Below, piece after piece: positions 1 through 12,792 of a stretch of 64,000 nucleotides of DNA. The stretch is taken from the NCBI RefSeq assembly GCF_017654505.1, contig NC_054553.1:8754621-8818620 (forward strand), in the 5' to 3' direction. The notes beneath the pieces are model-generated. The model searched no databases, was not told the DNA's origin, and worked only from the letters and a program-made list of their open reading frames with translations. The stretch is from Polyodon spathula. Lineage: Eukaryota > Chordata > Actinopteri > Acipenseriformes > Polyodontidae. Both the position numbers and the translations under genes were made by a program. Every line of letters begins with the position of its first letter. Positions within the stretch are counted from its first letter, which is position 1.

Positions 1-1440
1 AGTGTATTAAAATTAAATTTCCTTGAGAGAATCTGGGAGAAACCAAAGCACAGTAAATACAGAGCTAACCATTATCTGCATTGCACACATTCATTCCTTA
101 ATTCCTAGCTGCACATCCCGTATCTGACATAGTATGTGTGTTGATGTGCAGGTCAAATAGAATTCAATGAACTGTGTGTAAGCAATTTTTTTTTTTCTGC
201 ACTGCTATTTCTGGACTAGTTCCTAATTTTGCAAGTAACAAGGAGCGATTGCACAAGTGAATATTGAATTCAAACTCAGTTGATCACATAAGCATTTACA
301 GAGTTTCCTGTAAACTTTAATGCCACTTCCAGTTATGTTACAGTATTGCCATTGAGTATAATAGTCTTCTCTACACTCATATTTAAGAGGAAGCTGATCT
401 TAATGATAATCCATGTTGCTGACATTCCAAAATGTGTTTCACTGTAGGGACACAGGCATCTTTCTGTGAGCACAATAGACACATATGCAGCAGTACTTGC
501 AGCAGAGAAACTGTTAGTTTACAGTACACACATTTCAGCTGTTATTTTAAAAGGAACAAAATACATATATTTAACAAATTACATGTTGACTAGGGAAAGG
601 TTTGCATGTAGTGTCTGATTGTGAATACCCACAGAAATAAACTTGTTTGTGTAATTTATAACTTTCAAAACCTAAGTGGTTTAAAAAAAAAACACAACTC
701 ATGAGTCACCTCTGTTTGGAGCTAGTGAACAATCTGTTGTGTGTCTGATTTATAAATACCGTGACAAATTTACTGCAATATGTGAACATAATTCCCAAAC
801 CCTAGATTCAAATACACCTGATAGCAATGTATTTCACAACAGTAAATAAGCTGTTCATTCTAATTATTGGTTTTGTAGAAAGATGGTCCAAAATGCTCAA
901 TGCTGCAGGCACATTGTCAGCACAGTGCCTATAAGCTGCTTTGTATAATCAATGGATCCTCTTCTGGGGTTACAAAAAGCTTTCCAATGTATCACAGACT
1001 ATGTTGCCGGGTTATGGGTTAACAGTTTTGTTAGCAGTTATTACTATCAGAACAAAATAGTGGCGTGAGAGCTTCTTATTACTTTAAATAACAGGCAATG
1101 GGGATTGACAGTCCTTTTGGAGAAGCAGTTTCTTTAAAAAAATAAAAATAAATAAAATAAAATTGGGAGAGCCATGCAAATTCTAAAAGACGCATTCACT
1201 ATTCATCACATAATGATCATATAAATTAATTGTAAACTTGGTTGCTTTTCTGCAAAGGAGAATCTGTCCCTAACCAATACGTCATCAGCAAGTGCATAAA
1301 AGCTCTGTGTGTTTTCTTTTTGTTTCGGCTGCTCAGTCAAGTGCTGGGAAGCCGAAATGGGAGTTGACCACTTAGGCCATGGATTCCCTGAGGTTTACCC
1401 CTAAAAAAGAAAAATAAAATATGTAAGTTTGGGTTTTTAC
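1..1440. other. Non-coding sequence, nothing recognised
   Basis: AT-rich sequence with short A and T runs. No open frame of protein-like composition, no terminal inverted repeats and no tandem array were seen. A diverged repeat could be present that I cannot recognise by eye. Confidence 0.6.
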
Positions 1441-1617
1441 CTTACCTGAGTGCTGAGCGGTTCGTATTTAGTTCTGTGGGGTGGGTGGTCAGGCTGGAGA
1501 GGCTGGGCTCTTTCCCCCAGTGCAGTCATTCTCTGGGGGACAGGCTGTGTCTCAGCTGATGATTTTCATTCTATTCAATATTTGGGGGATAGGTGGCAAG
1601 GCGCTACTGTGGAGCAT

Positions 1618-1999
1618 GTTAATTATTTATTATTATTCATCATGGTTTGACAGCCTTGTCCGTTCAGGGGGAGGTGGCAACAGCCACTTCCTAGCTGAGT
1701 CACTGGGATGCATGTAACTTTTTCCAGCCGGCCTCGCGCTGGTAGCTGTCGGGAAGCCACGGATGAGGGCTCCGGCCAAATTTATCTTGCATTGTGGGGG
1801 GCGTTAATTATTTATTATTATTCTCCATTCATGGTTTGGCGGCCTTGTCTTTTTGGGGGGAGTTGGCTCATAACCACTTCCTATCCGCGGCACTGGGATG
1901 CATGTAACTGTTCATATATTTCCAGCCGGCCTTGCGCAGGCAGTCGTCGAGCACCCACGGACGAGGCCACTGGCCAAATTTATGTTTTGCTCGGGCCCT
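1618..1999. repeat. 185-bp tandem duplication, two diverged units
   Basis: Two units begin with the same GTTAATTATTTATTATTATT word, at 1618 and at 1803. They then share in order a '...CATGGTTTG.C.GCCTTGTC' segment, a 'CACTGGGATGCATGTAACT' segment, a 'CCAGCCGGCCT.GCGC' segment and a 'GGCCAAATTTAT' end. The units differ by many substitutions and small indels, so the duplication is old. They are richer in CpG and GC than the surroundings. Function unknown; probably part of a larger repeat starting near 1441. The short open frames here are by-products of the repeat. Confidence 0.8.
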
Positions 2000-2070
2000 G
2001 AGCACCCATCACAGTCACTGGGCACTGCGTGCCCTTCACAGGTTATAAATCATCTGCAATTGCAATCCTC

Positions 2071-2116
2071 ATCATTCATTCATTCATTGCCATTCATTCA
2101 TTGCCATTCATTCATA
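2071..2116. repeat. (CATT)n-type microsatellite
   Basis: An imperfect array of CATT and CATTCATTGC units directly follows the 185-bp duplicated block. Confidence 0.8.
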
Positions 2117-3919
2117 GCGGATTCTCCGTGCTGAATAACATATTCAGTGTCAGTAATCATACAGATCTAAAAAAATTACATACAAATTGAATAAGCAGGC
2201 ATTAAAGTTACATAAAAATACATTTCCATCTGAAAATCCACTTACTGGAATTCTGTAATATTAAATGTACAGCGATTTGCCTTATCCAGCAACACTCATG
2301 GAAGATGGGTGGCTATGGCATTGTCTGCAGTCAGACAAAGTGTCGGTAACGGCTTACCCTTAAAAGCTCTGGAATCGTACTGTAATCTTGACCTGACACA
2401 AGCCAAGTTCATGCACTGGCCTCCGGTGGAAAAAGGTATGGGAAGCTAAACAAACTGGTGAACAAACTAGCCCTCTATTCTTTAATATTTGAATGTGGCA
2501 ATATCCATTGTGACTACAAGTCCTATGAATGTGAGTCTTCCACCAAAAGACAGTACTAGCAGCAGTGAATATTTCTCAGACTATGGGCGATATACTGGAG
2601 GTTTCTCTATTTTGAAATAAAGAACAATTGTTAAAAGGGGTTAACCTTTTCTGAAATAAGTCTTGCCCTTTGTGTTACTGTACTTTGAGTTTAGTAAGTA
2701 GTTCTAGCACTTGCCTAAAACACCAAGGTTTAATGTGCAAAGCATATTCTTCCATTAATAAATCCTGGTTCAGTTGTATATAAACTAAAGTGTTCAGGGT
2801 TTGCAATAGTCAGATAGATTATGAGATTAGTGTCTGGGGCTGTACATCACATCCTGTTCTAGTTCTTAATGCTGGTAATCAGAAATAAATGACACATGTA
2901 AAATAATATCTCTGTTGATTAAAATAAGGGATACCAAAATCTGAAATTCTTAGAAAATGAGTGGGGGTTTATCTCTGCAGTAACACTTTACTTGAATAAC
3001 CTTCATAAAGGCAAAATAACACTGTGTAACTATATGCATAATCATTCATTATCACTGTGAAAACTGGCTGACATAATATTAGCAAACCAAACAAACTGTC
3101 ATTTAAATTCAAGATTTCAATGCAAATACAACTAAATCTAAAAATCCTCAAAGTTACAAATATCTATTCTTCTCTAACCCTAAAAACCAGGCTTTTTAGT
3201 GTTATCAGGATTTCTGTTTTTAAATCATTAAAAAAATAGGGGAAGGCTTCAGAAAAAATAAAAATAAATTGATGGTTTACCCCCCCCCACTTCTATCCCA
3301 AATACAAAAACAATAGCAACACTATAGGAGTCCAGAAATGAGAAAGTGGAATCCTAGTTGGATGTATTCATGTATTTATTTAATAGACTCAAATGGTGTT
3401 CTATTGCAATGTAGTGATATTACAGGTCAGTTGCAATGTTACGAGCCACTGGTAACATTTTAATATTTTAACATACAACATATTACACTTGTATGAACCA
3501 ATACACAGTGGTAATTGTTTGCAGTTCCATCTAATTGTTTCAGTTCAGACTGCCATTATCTGAAACAATGTTGTCTGGTATCTCAATTATATTTGTTCTG
3601 TACATGTTTTCATGACATTGGTAGTTAAAATCTAGGTAAGAAAACTATACATTAAATAATACAGTCTTTATTAAAATAAGGAATTTTTATTATTAAAACA
3701 TAAACATGTTGTTTATTGCTATAATAATATTTAACAGAGACACTACAGTGTTAATTCTCAATGCCCATGGCGTGTTTTTCAATAAAGGCACCACCTTCTG
3801 TTTTCGCTTCACCTGCCCTCTCCACCTGTGGGAATGTTCCTCGTGGCATTTAAGTGGCTCTGTTCTAATATCTTTATCACTGAGGATCCATTGCTAGAAC
3901 ATTCCTATATCCAGTGTGC

Positions 3920-3945
<26 letters not shown>
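3920..3945. repeat. Poly(T) run
   Basis: An uninterrupted run of 26 T. It could be the poly(A) tail of a minus-strand retroposon, but no recognisable SINE or LINE body follows on that strand. Confidence 0.85.
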
Positions 3946-3951
<6 letters not shown>

Positions 3952-5612
3952 CAAATTGAAGTCATTAATCAGGAATACACTCATTAAAGTTGGTTTCAAA
4001 TAGAATAGACACAAGAGTACTGTAAACCACTATTAATACTGTAACTTGTCTGTACAAACCAGTGATAAACACAGGAAATGGAGCTGTAGGCAAGCTCAGA
4101 GGGCTAGCAGATACACAGCAAAGACAAAAACAAACAAAAAGAAATACCAGTCGTGCCGTAGATGGGAATGAGCGGTAACTATTGTTACTGTTGTTTTTAT
4201 GAGTTGGCATTGCATTTTAAGCCTGGGGCTGGGGTGTGCTGGGAGTCCAGACACAGCACCCTTTGGGCATACACCAAATAAACACACTTGACACGAAGGA
4301 GAAACATAATTGCTATTTGATGACATAATATAGCAGAACTGTGCTGACTGATAAGCTGAAACTAATGTCAGTAGCAGTTGTGCTATAGATATATTTCTGA
4401 TGCTTTAAGACCACCAGGACAGTTCCACAATGGACTGTAATGCAGACTGACAGGCAGATAGTTAAGAAATGCCTGTTCTGATAATGTGCTGGGGATGAAC
4501 TTCACCACTAAAAATACAGCAGGTTGCACTGATGAAAATTGATAATACTCTACTAAAACAACTAAGACATTTAGCATCTTAGTTGTACCCATATCTCTAT
4601 TTATTTGTTTAGAATGCACTACTGTTGAGGGTTTTGCATAGAAGAAACTTCTACTTTTTTAAATAATTCTGGCACAGGTGTATCTGTAAATGCCCTAAGA
4701 GAACAACTATTAGGATACCATTATATCATCATAATGGAAGTAAAGATGGCAGTAATCCACATGTCATAAGAATAATTATTCATAAATGGTTTTTATAGGA
4801 AGCAGCGAGTAAAAATTCTGATGATGTCAAATCTATTGATGTACCAGACTGAGACTGTGAGTACCGATAGTTATTGGTTTTCTGGATATTACATTGATTT
4901 TCTTTTGTCCCACAAAACTGTCAATAGAAATATAAATTACAAAGTGTGGCTTATGACAGATCTTGTATACGGAATTGTATTATGGGGTATTCATGGTTCA
5001 GTTACATTCACAATGGGTGACCAGGTAAATTGATTGAAGTCTGCTTGGGGATACCAGCAACTGTTTTCAATGTCCTCAAAATAGACAGGACCTTTGTTGT
5101 AACATTTAATCTGGAGGGAGGATGGTGCCCTCAACACTGTGCTTTTGCTGGATCATTAGGTTTGTTCTAGCCCTAAAAGTACAGCACTCTTTACTGATCT
5201 ATCAACAAGGTATTAGCAGGCCTAACCCTGTTTAGATTGTGAAATGTGCACACACCGTAGTGTGGTGACATACAAAATATAATAAAAACTTATAATATAC
5301 AGTATTATTATATACAGTAACAAGTTAAATCACACCAGGACTAGTTTAGATTATCATCAGTTTAATCTGTGGATAAGTACAATGAGCAATTTAAAATTCA
5401 CAAAAAAAAAGAAATCAATCTGTAAATCATACCTTCCGTGTTATTCCCAATCTGCTAGACACTGGTTTAAAATATATGGAAGCAACATGAGGGCAGCCAA
5501 TTCAGATATATCAGTTACCTGCTACTGCAAAACTTCTTTACAACTTTGCTTCATGGGGTTATTCAATGTATTGCCAATTACTGCATGCCATACACGTCAA
5601 TTGATGTCATTT

Positions 5613-5689
5613 GACTTTGTTATCAGTCCATGTAAACAGAAAAAATGTCTTTCGACTTTGTTATCAGTCCATGTAAACAAATGTCTTTC
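5613..5689. repeat. 41-bp local tandem duplication
   Basis: The first copy, 5613-5653, starts GACTTTGTTATCAGTCCATG. The second copy, 5654-5689, repeats it with identical sequence apart from a 5-base deletion in the A-rich part. The near identity suggests a recent slippage event. Confidence 0.9.
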
Positions 5690-7459
5690 AAAGTCAATAG
5701 CATTAAAGAATTTCACTTGATTGAATTACAGCAACAGTCACAATATGTGCACGCGCAGATTTACAGTGGAAGTGCTTATCACATATAATGTGGAATACAC
5801 AGACAGCTTGACCTTTAGTTTATAAAGGAGACATGCGTGACATGACTGAGAAAAGAGTGTAAGGAACATTGCGGAATTACTGTGATAATGTACCATGGTA
5901 AACTTTTATAGGGGGACCATAGTTACATTCTATGACAATGACAATAAACATTTCCCAGCAGTTTCAGTATCACAATAAAAAAAATCATTAAAAGCAAAAG
6001 CATTAACCAACCAACCCATAATGACTGACATTGAGACCCCTAATCACCACCATTATGGATTACAAATCCAGTTTGAAATAAGTCCTGATATTGCTTCCAA
6101 ATACTAGGTTTTAAAATTAAAACACTGATTTGCATAATGCTGGCTTGAAACCCCTAGAAATTAGGATCTCCATAAGGAATGTCCATGACATTAAGGTAAG
6201 ATTTAATAAGGATTTACAGAGCTTTGTGGGGAGAACTGTAATGAGTTTAAGTGGATAATTGGGATTTCAGCAACATTTTAAGCCCTTCCCTTCTTGTTCC
6301 AGCCCTTTCTTCTAGAAGAGTTTTTGTAGATTTGTGCCACAACAAAGCTGGGATGACATTAAACAGAATCTGAGTTACACATTTAGAGCTTGCACTAAGT
6401 CATGTTTCCATTAAATATTGATATTATTGTCTCCTAAAATAAAGGACCTTAATGAGCTGGACAACTTTTCTGAATCAATAATGCACCACAGTCTTCAATA
6501 AACACAATTTAATTTGCAGGAGCAGCTACCGCAGGGAGCATTACATACGCTAATGTAGACTTCAGAGCGTCATTCATTGTTGTGTTTTTCACACAGGGTG
6601 TACAGGTTTAAAAACTGCAGAGTCCATGTGCTGTATTTATTCAATGTATTTAATCTCTAGGCAGAGATAACATGACAGATTAAATGAAATTGCAGACAGT
6701 AGACATAGTTACAGTAAACCAACAGCAGATAACCTTATTTGTTTCACCTTGAAACAAACTGTTCAGGGTACAGATAATGCCTTCCAATTTGACATACAAG
6801 TACACCTGTTCTAAACAGAGATGTTTCACTTTTTCAATGCAAACTTGTAACTCTGTGTCCACATTATCTCCACCTGTGATGTTGAGTTGAACTACAGTAT
6901 GATTTAGATTCAACTGCACCAGGATAGTTTCTGAGAACAAAGACCTCCATGGTCCCATCCCAACTCAACATGAGTATGGTGGGCCAAGACACTTTTTTAA
7001 AATGTGGTTCTTTGTTTTCAAATTAATAATTGCAGGCTGGTTGCTGTGGTCCAATCAAGCAATTAAACCGATACTATTTGCTTCAAGTTTTTGTAACATT
7101 GGTGGTTAAAGAAAAGGGTAATCACTGACTCCTTGGATGACTTTGAGAGGTGAGATGTTGTTGTAAGTGACTCTGTAGCTGATGTATAGTTAACACACCC
7201 TAGTCTCTGTAAGTCGCCATGGAAAACTTGGTCTGCTAAATACATAAATAATACTTTGGGCCACCTAATGTTTGCATGACAGATACCAATTGGATAGTTT
7301 CCACTCCAAAACTATATAATTAGCTTCAATTACCTTTCCTCCGTGAGGGGTTTCTAATGGAGAAGTAAGGTCATTTAAGAGTATATGAATTTCTGTTGGC
7401 AAATGGCTGTCACAGTTTTTGTATTGACTCTACAGGATTTCTTAAAATCTGAATTACCT

Positions 7460-8094
7460 TGTGGCGGAGTGTCCCGCCCCTTTCTTTATTATTGTTTTGA
7501 TTTATATATTAATGTGACGGCGAAAGCCATCCGATAGTATTATTTATTATTATGATGTATTATTTGGCCGGATGAGAGAGACACCGTCCGCCAGGTTATT
7601 GTTTTTATTTTTGAAAACCTTGTGAGGATGCGTGACTGATCAGCTACTAATTACTTAACTAGCTGACAGTAAACGCATCCTTACTAAGTGCAGACTGTGG
7701 CCAAGGGGTAATAAGGTAATTTACTTAATAGCTAGTTAACCCCTCGGCCAGAATATAAAAGCCTGCAGCCGTCTACGCTGCGTGTGGAGTGTAAGAGTGA
7801 GGGGGACTTATAACTAATCTAAACTAAAAACAATTGCTATACATGCTGGCTAAAACCCAGCACGATACTTGTTTGTTTTGTTCACTGCGGTTTTGTTTAT
7901 TATTTGTTTATTCGTTTGGCCAACGTGCCCTGTGTTTTGTGTGTGTTTGGTTTTGTTTCCACCATTTATTTTCTGTTAATCATTTAATAAATATACTGAG
8001 CACCACGGCTCAGTTTTCACCCGCCAGAAAAAGTGTGTTTTGGTTTCTGTGTTCTTCCGGGTCTGAAGCTACCACTAGTGTCATCCTGGTCACA
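7460..8094 (+). mobile_element. Solo LTR of an LTR retrotransposon (family A, copy 1)
   Basis: A 635-bp element begins TGTGGCGG and ends GGTCACA, giving the TG...CA ends of a long terminal repeat, with TGTG and CACA inverted. It is bounded by a perfect 5-bp target duplication, TACCT, at 7455-7459 and 8095-8099. Internal signals run in the right order on the + strand: a TATAAAA box at 7754-7760 and an AATAAA poly(A) signal at 7986-7991. No primer-binding site or internal gene region follows, so it is a solo LTR left by recombination between two LTRs. A diverged relative lies at 57614-58179 in the same orientation. The 90-codon frame at 7834-8106 runs through the LTR and is not a gene. Confidence 0.9.
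7754..7760 (+). promoter_or_regulatory. TATA box of solo LTR
   Basis: TATAAAA lies about 295 bp into the LTR and is kept as AATATAAAG at the matching place in the second family member. It marks the likely U3/R boundary. Confidence 0.65.
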
Positions 8095-8099
8095 TACCT

Positions 8100-8838
8100 A
8101 CTTTAAGGTTCATCACAAAAAGTGCTGTATAATATCACACAAAAGTACTGTAATAAATACTGACTAAGTACAATTAAGTGAAGTGATTGGCATAGCTGTT
8201 GTATTTTAGAATTAAAAAAACAAAACCAAAAAAAAAACCTGTGTATCCTGTATTGTGACAAACTGAATATTACTGTCATTTGGATTTACTGGGACTCCAG
8301 ATCACGTTGGTTTGGGGTAAACAGCCATCACAATTGTACATAGCAGCAGACCACAGGCATTCACCTTTCTATGACCCTAACAAAAACAAAAATTGGGATA
8401 AAAAAGATAAAAACAAGACTTATTTTCTTTTTAACCTGAAATATTGAAATTGAAAGCAATTAAACAATGCAGTTGAAAATAGATCAGACTTCAAATCATG
8501 CACATTGAGAAAATCTCTACTGGTAAAGCCAATGTCATGTTTGCAAATGCATTCATACAAGAAATCTGTTTTTATGTTCAAAAGCATCAGCAAAGGCATA
8601 GAAAATCACTTAATCCTGCAGGTGTAAACAGACATTGTTTAGCACAATAGGCCTATTCCTTAAAAGATAGTGTGACACCTTAGTTATGAAGCAAGTGGGG
8701 GTGGATATGCATTGTTTGTTATGTAACAGCTTTTATCGTTTGCACTTTTATTTTCTGGTGTAAGATGAAAAACACAAAGGTAGACAAGAACCAGATAGGT
8801 TGACATTTGCTCTAATTTGTCAATCTAAAATGTCTGTC
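8100..8838. other. Non-coding sequence, nothing recognised
   Basis: AT-rich sequence between the LTR and the MITE, with an A-rich stretch near 8214-8240. No other structure was seen. Confidence 0.55.
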
Positions 8839-8840
8839 TA

Positions 8841-9123
8841 CAGCTATGGACAAAAGTTTTGCATCACCTAGAATTTAAGATTAAGACATAATTAAAACAT
8901 AATTTAGATCTTTTATTTTCCATCGTGTAATCCAAGAAACTACAAAATCTAAAGTATTTTTTGTTAAATTTGCCAATTTGCCAATTTTTAATTAAGTATA
9001 TGGAAAACTACAAAGTGGCATGTAGTTAAATATGTTAATGTAACATTATTGAACAGGTTTTATTCGGGTTTGGAAGTAAATTTAGAATTCGATAGGGTGA
9101 TGCATAACTTTTGGCCACATCTG
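8841..9123. mobile_element. Tc1/mariner-type MITE
   Basis: A 283-bp non-coding element flanked by TA on both sides (8839-8840 and 9124-9125). Its terminal inverted repeats match at 24 of 28 positions. The left end begins CAGCTATGGACAAAAG and the right end, read inward on the minus strand, begins CAGATGTGGCCAAAAG; both continue into a shared GCATCACC. The TA target, the CAG terminus and these ends are typical of Tc1-like elements. The interior is very AT-rich with no transposase frame, so this is a non-autonomous derivative moved by a Tc1-like transposase. Confidence 0.9.
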
Positions 9124-9125
9124 TA

Positions 9126-12100
9126 CAAATTAATTGTTTTGTGAGTCATTACACCACACCTTAGACTATCACACCACAAATTAAAGAGACTCGCAGTCAT
9201 GTAAGGACCTGATCAATAGAATTTTCACATTATCCAAAGGGATTTAAGTTATTGTTTGTCTGTGCATGTGGAAAGGTAGCTTGGAGGTCACGGCAGACAA
9301 CAGGCAGATTATCAGAAGCAGGTCTGAGGCTCAGGATGCAGTTAGGGCAAGGTGACTCACTCATTTTCAGAATAAAAAACAACATATATAAAGTTACTGA
9401 CTCTTTAAGTAGGGTCAAGAGTTTATAAGAGCTGATCACCAGTGACTAAGATAGAGCATACACAGACACCCAGATATCTACATATCATACACAGATATCT
9501 CTTTGAACTGACTCTAGCAGTAAGTGCTGTGCTTAAATATATGTGGCTTAATCATTTTACATTCTGCAATGACACAAAATATACCTGTATGTGTGTAGAG
9601 TGTCTACTCTTTTACAGTGCCCTTGAGTTTTTTTTTTTTTTTTAATCAAAAATGCAAATATTTGTAATGTTCTTTGTTCTTTTGACTCTTGTGGGTGTAA
9701 GGCTATTTAGAACAGTATGCATCTTACAAGAGAAGTGCCACGTAATCCTGTCAGAATTGTTAGTGATGATACAAATGCACATTTTATATAACACTCCCTC
9801 TATTGCAATAGCCATTTTTTTAATAATAAGAATGTCAATATCAAGGAATATTCCAATGCAAACAAATGCAAAGCTCATGCAAAAAGCAAGACTTTAATTC
9901 AAATGTCTACCTTTCTGGACAATCAAATCACAGTTCTAAAATATTTTCAGTGATTTTCATTAAGCCAGAATGTTGTTTTTCAGGAGTACACAGTCTCTAG
10001 CCACTTTAGAAACCCCCCTTACCAAATTAACAACCAATATAATAACCCAATAATACAATAATGTGTGATAATACTGACAATTAATATGCAAAGATAGAAA
10101 CAGAAACAAATCTAATCTTGGGCTCAAGTGTAAAAAAATGTAAAAGATTTCCATCCCAATGCGTTGCAATGAAGGTCCAATGTTTAAAAAGACACACTAC
10201 ATTTCTGGATCTTAATACAGCTAGCGAATATACAATATATGTTACTAGCTGTTAAAATAGCCATTGTACACTTAATTATACTTCCCTTCCCAAATGGACA
10301 GGATTGTTTTTTTAATATCTAAGAAAATGACCATGATTAACTCATGATAAAGTTGTACATGCATTTACAGTAAAATGTTATCATTATAACCAAACAGAAT
10401 TCACAAAAACTAAAAGGGTATTTGGACCTGGTACAGATTTAAAGGGGCTGGGAAAATTTAAGTAGACAGGCAGCAATAAATTGTATTTGAGTGTAAAACT
10501 ATGCATGTTTGTGAGACACTGGAGATTAAAATACAAGCACCAAGAGAAGTCTTTAATATCCCTTTCTCTGAAGATGAGAGCAGGATATCTGCTTTTAAGC
10601 ATAATTATCCTGTTGTTTTCATCTTAACCTTGTCCAACTAAAGAATGTAGAAACAAGTACAAGCCTTTTGAAAGAACACTACTTGGGGTTAAACACAGAG
10701 TATTAAGAGTTCCCAGAACTTGCAACCTGTCCTTTTAAACCGAGAAAGGGGTTTGCTTGTCTGGTCTTGTGCATCATACAACTTTGACAAAAGAAAGCGT
10801 GTATTATATCGGTAGAAATGCCTGACATAATCAACTGATTAAACTTGGTAGGAGAGCGAGGTATAATGCATAGAAACCCCACGTTTTGGATAATATAAAA
10901 ATGTCTTTAACATTAAAAAAATAAATTAAAAAAATAAAACCCTTTGTGTTATTATTAGTGCCTTATTGTTATCAAAAAAGTATATCATTCTTAAAGCTTT
11001 TTGACTAATACCACTGGAGCATTTTCATGCTTTACCTGAGCGAACTTGATCTCCTTTTTAAAATAAATTACTATTTGTAAATTGCAACATTACCCCACTT
11101 CACATTATAGACATGGAAGTGCTATTACCTTATTTGAACACAAGGCACGTTCAATAAAAACATTTGTGGATATTTAAGGGACTCACTCTCAGCTTATTAA
11201 GCTGTCACAATTCTTGTAAAAATGGGCTATAAATGAGACTAAATGTCTTTTTCAACCTGTATTTAGTGGTTTGTGAAAATACTGTTACTGCATGAAAGGA
11301 AAAACTAAATTATAAGTTTCAGGGAATTATATTAGTAAACTGTATTTTGTGTCAATAGTGTAAAAGAATACTTGAAGGAACCTGAATTGCTCATCTGTTT
11401 CGAAATGGTTATGAATGAGACATGTGAATAAGCACTGTGTTTTACACAACCTGATTTACAAGCGAATCTCATGTCATTTTGTGAGACCAGATCGATTAAG
11501 GCCAACTCTCAACACATCAGCACTATATATGAGTACGTTTAAATAATGGTGAGCTATAATATCCATTATCATTATCAGAAAACACAACACAAAAAGACCA
11601 AAGATTGAGTGGGCATGGTGATTGAACTGCTGCTTTCAATGTAATATTGAGGCATTGTGAAGCTTACATTTCTTGTGACATCCAGTGCTGCCAGCTCAAC
11701 ACTTTTAATGCACTTCAGTCCCATTCATCACTTGTCACATTGGATAAGTCATCAATGTCAGACAACTGGCAAGCGAAAGACTTTTTTATGACCAAACTTC
11801 TGTGTATCAATATATACCCATCACCATCGAATTGGATTTATTCTAATATCTATGATTTAAGAGTGTAACAAACCTACCACTTCTGGAAGTGGTCCAAAAG
11901 TATCGTTAGAGGGTTTAGCTTATGTGGTTAGAGGAATATTTCCCTTTCTCTTAATTTCCTTTTTTGTTTATTAACTGTTAACTTGCTTACTAACATATTA
12001 GAACATGTTAAACCCTTGTTAATGATTAGTTCATATATTGTAACCTATTTAATGCAATGCATTTACGTAGATAACGTAAATGAACTTGCTTACTATTAGT

Positions 12101-12315
12101 CTTGCAGCAGCATGCTTGATCATTATTAAATGTGGTTTTGAATCCCTACTAAACCACTGACTCCCTCTGGTGACATTCCTTGAGTGATTTTTAATATTAT
12201 CAGACACACTAGAAAATGAGCTGTTACAGACCAGTTGAGAAATCTAAACAAGTTCTGATTTAAATAAGATAGTATTAAATACAAGCTTAATTTATAAAAA
12301 ATGTATAACAATATG
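9126..12315. other. Non-coding sequence, nothing recognised
   Basis: AT-rich intergenic sequence. No splice-flanked protein-like frames, no LTR or TIR pairs and no tandem arrays beyond short A or T runs were seen. Confidence 0.5.
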
Positions 12316-12792
12316 TTACAAACTACTTTGTATCCCGGTTTGCAGTTTGGATGTCACTCCCTTCACAGGGCTCCACTGTCTCCGACTGGAACCATTTCCA
12401 GCTGGATTTTTGGTCATTCTTACACACAAACAAACAACTGGAGTTTGATAGTAAAACACGCACAATCCCAACCTCCTCCCCTTTGGCAAGCCTCCTCCCT
12501 CCAGCCATATTCTGTGTCTTTCTTTGACCTCCTTAGTTTCCAATAATCCTAGCCTGCCCTTTCTCGCTGGGTAACTCACAAAGTTGCCATCGTGTCTCCA
12601 GCTTCTCACTGATTTCCTGGGAGCTTGTAAAAAGCAATGATGTTTCAGCCCCCCTACTCTCCAAGCCTTTTCAAAAAAAGGGACTGGTAAGTGATCATAG
12701 AGCCCTAACTTTGCTGCTGTTGAACTTGTGGGGAGACAAGGTACTAATGCTCTTAAACTAATGTTCTTCTGCTGAATGGGACGCAAAGACAT
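12316..12792 (-). other. Unexplained 158-codon open frame in a GC-richer block
   Basis: This is the longest uninterrupted frame in the window, minus strand, ATG at 12790-12792. The translation is basic, with scattered Trp, His and Cys, and I recognise no family, signal peptide or membrane segment. The block is richer in GC than its flanks and is also partly open on the + strand (12301-12546), as GC-rich non-coding DNA often is. No matching introns or poly(A) signal were identified. It may be a decayed mobile-element segment or a chance frame. I do not call it a gene. Confidence 0.3.

Larger units (their letters stand above)
2117..7454. other. Intergenic sequence, only simple repeats
   Basis: No exon or intact mobile element was recognised. 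The stretch holds a T run at 3920-3945, a C run near 3281 and the small tandem duplication at 5613-5689. The open frames here are short and have low-complexity or unremarkable composition. Confidence 0.55.

Noticed and set aside
3920..3945. Poly(T) as the tail of a minus-strand SINE
   Set aside because: No pol III boxes or known SINE body were found to its right on the minus strand.
7834..8106. 90-codon frame inside the first solo LTR
   Set aside because: It crosses the LTR end into flanking DNA, is not kept in the second copy and is T-rich low-complexity sequence.
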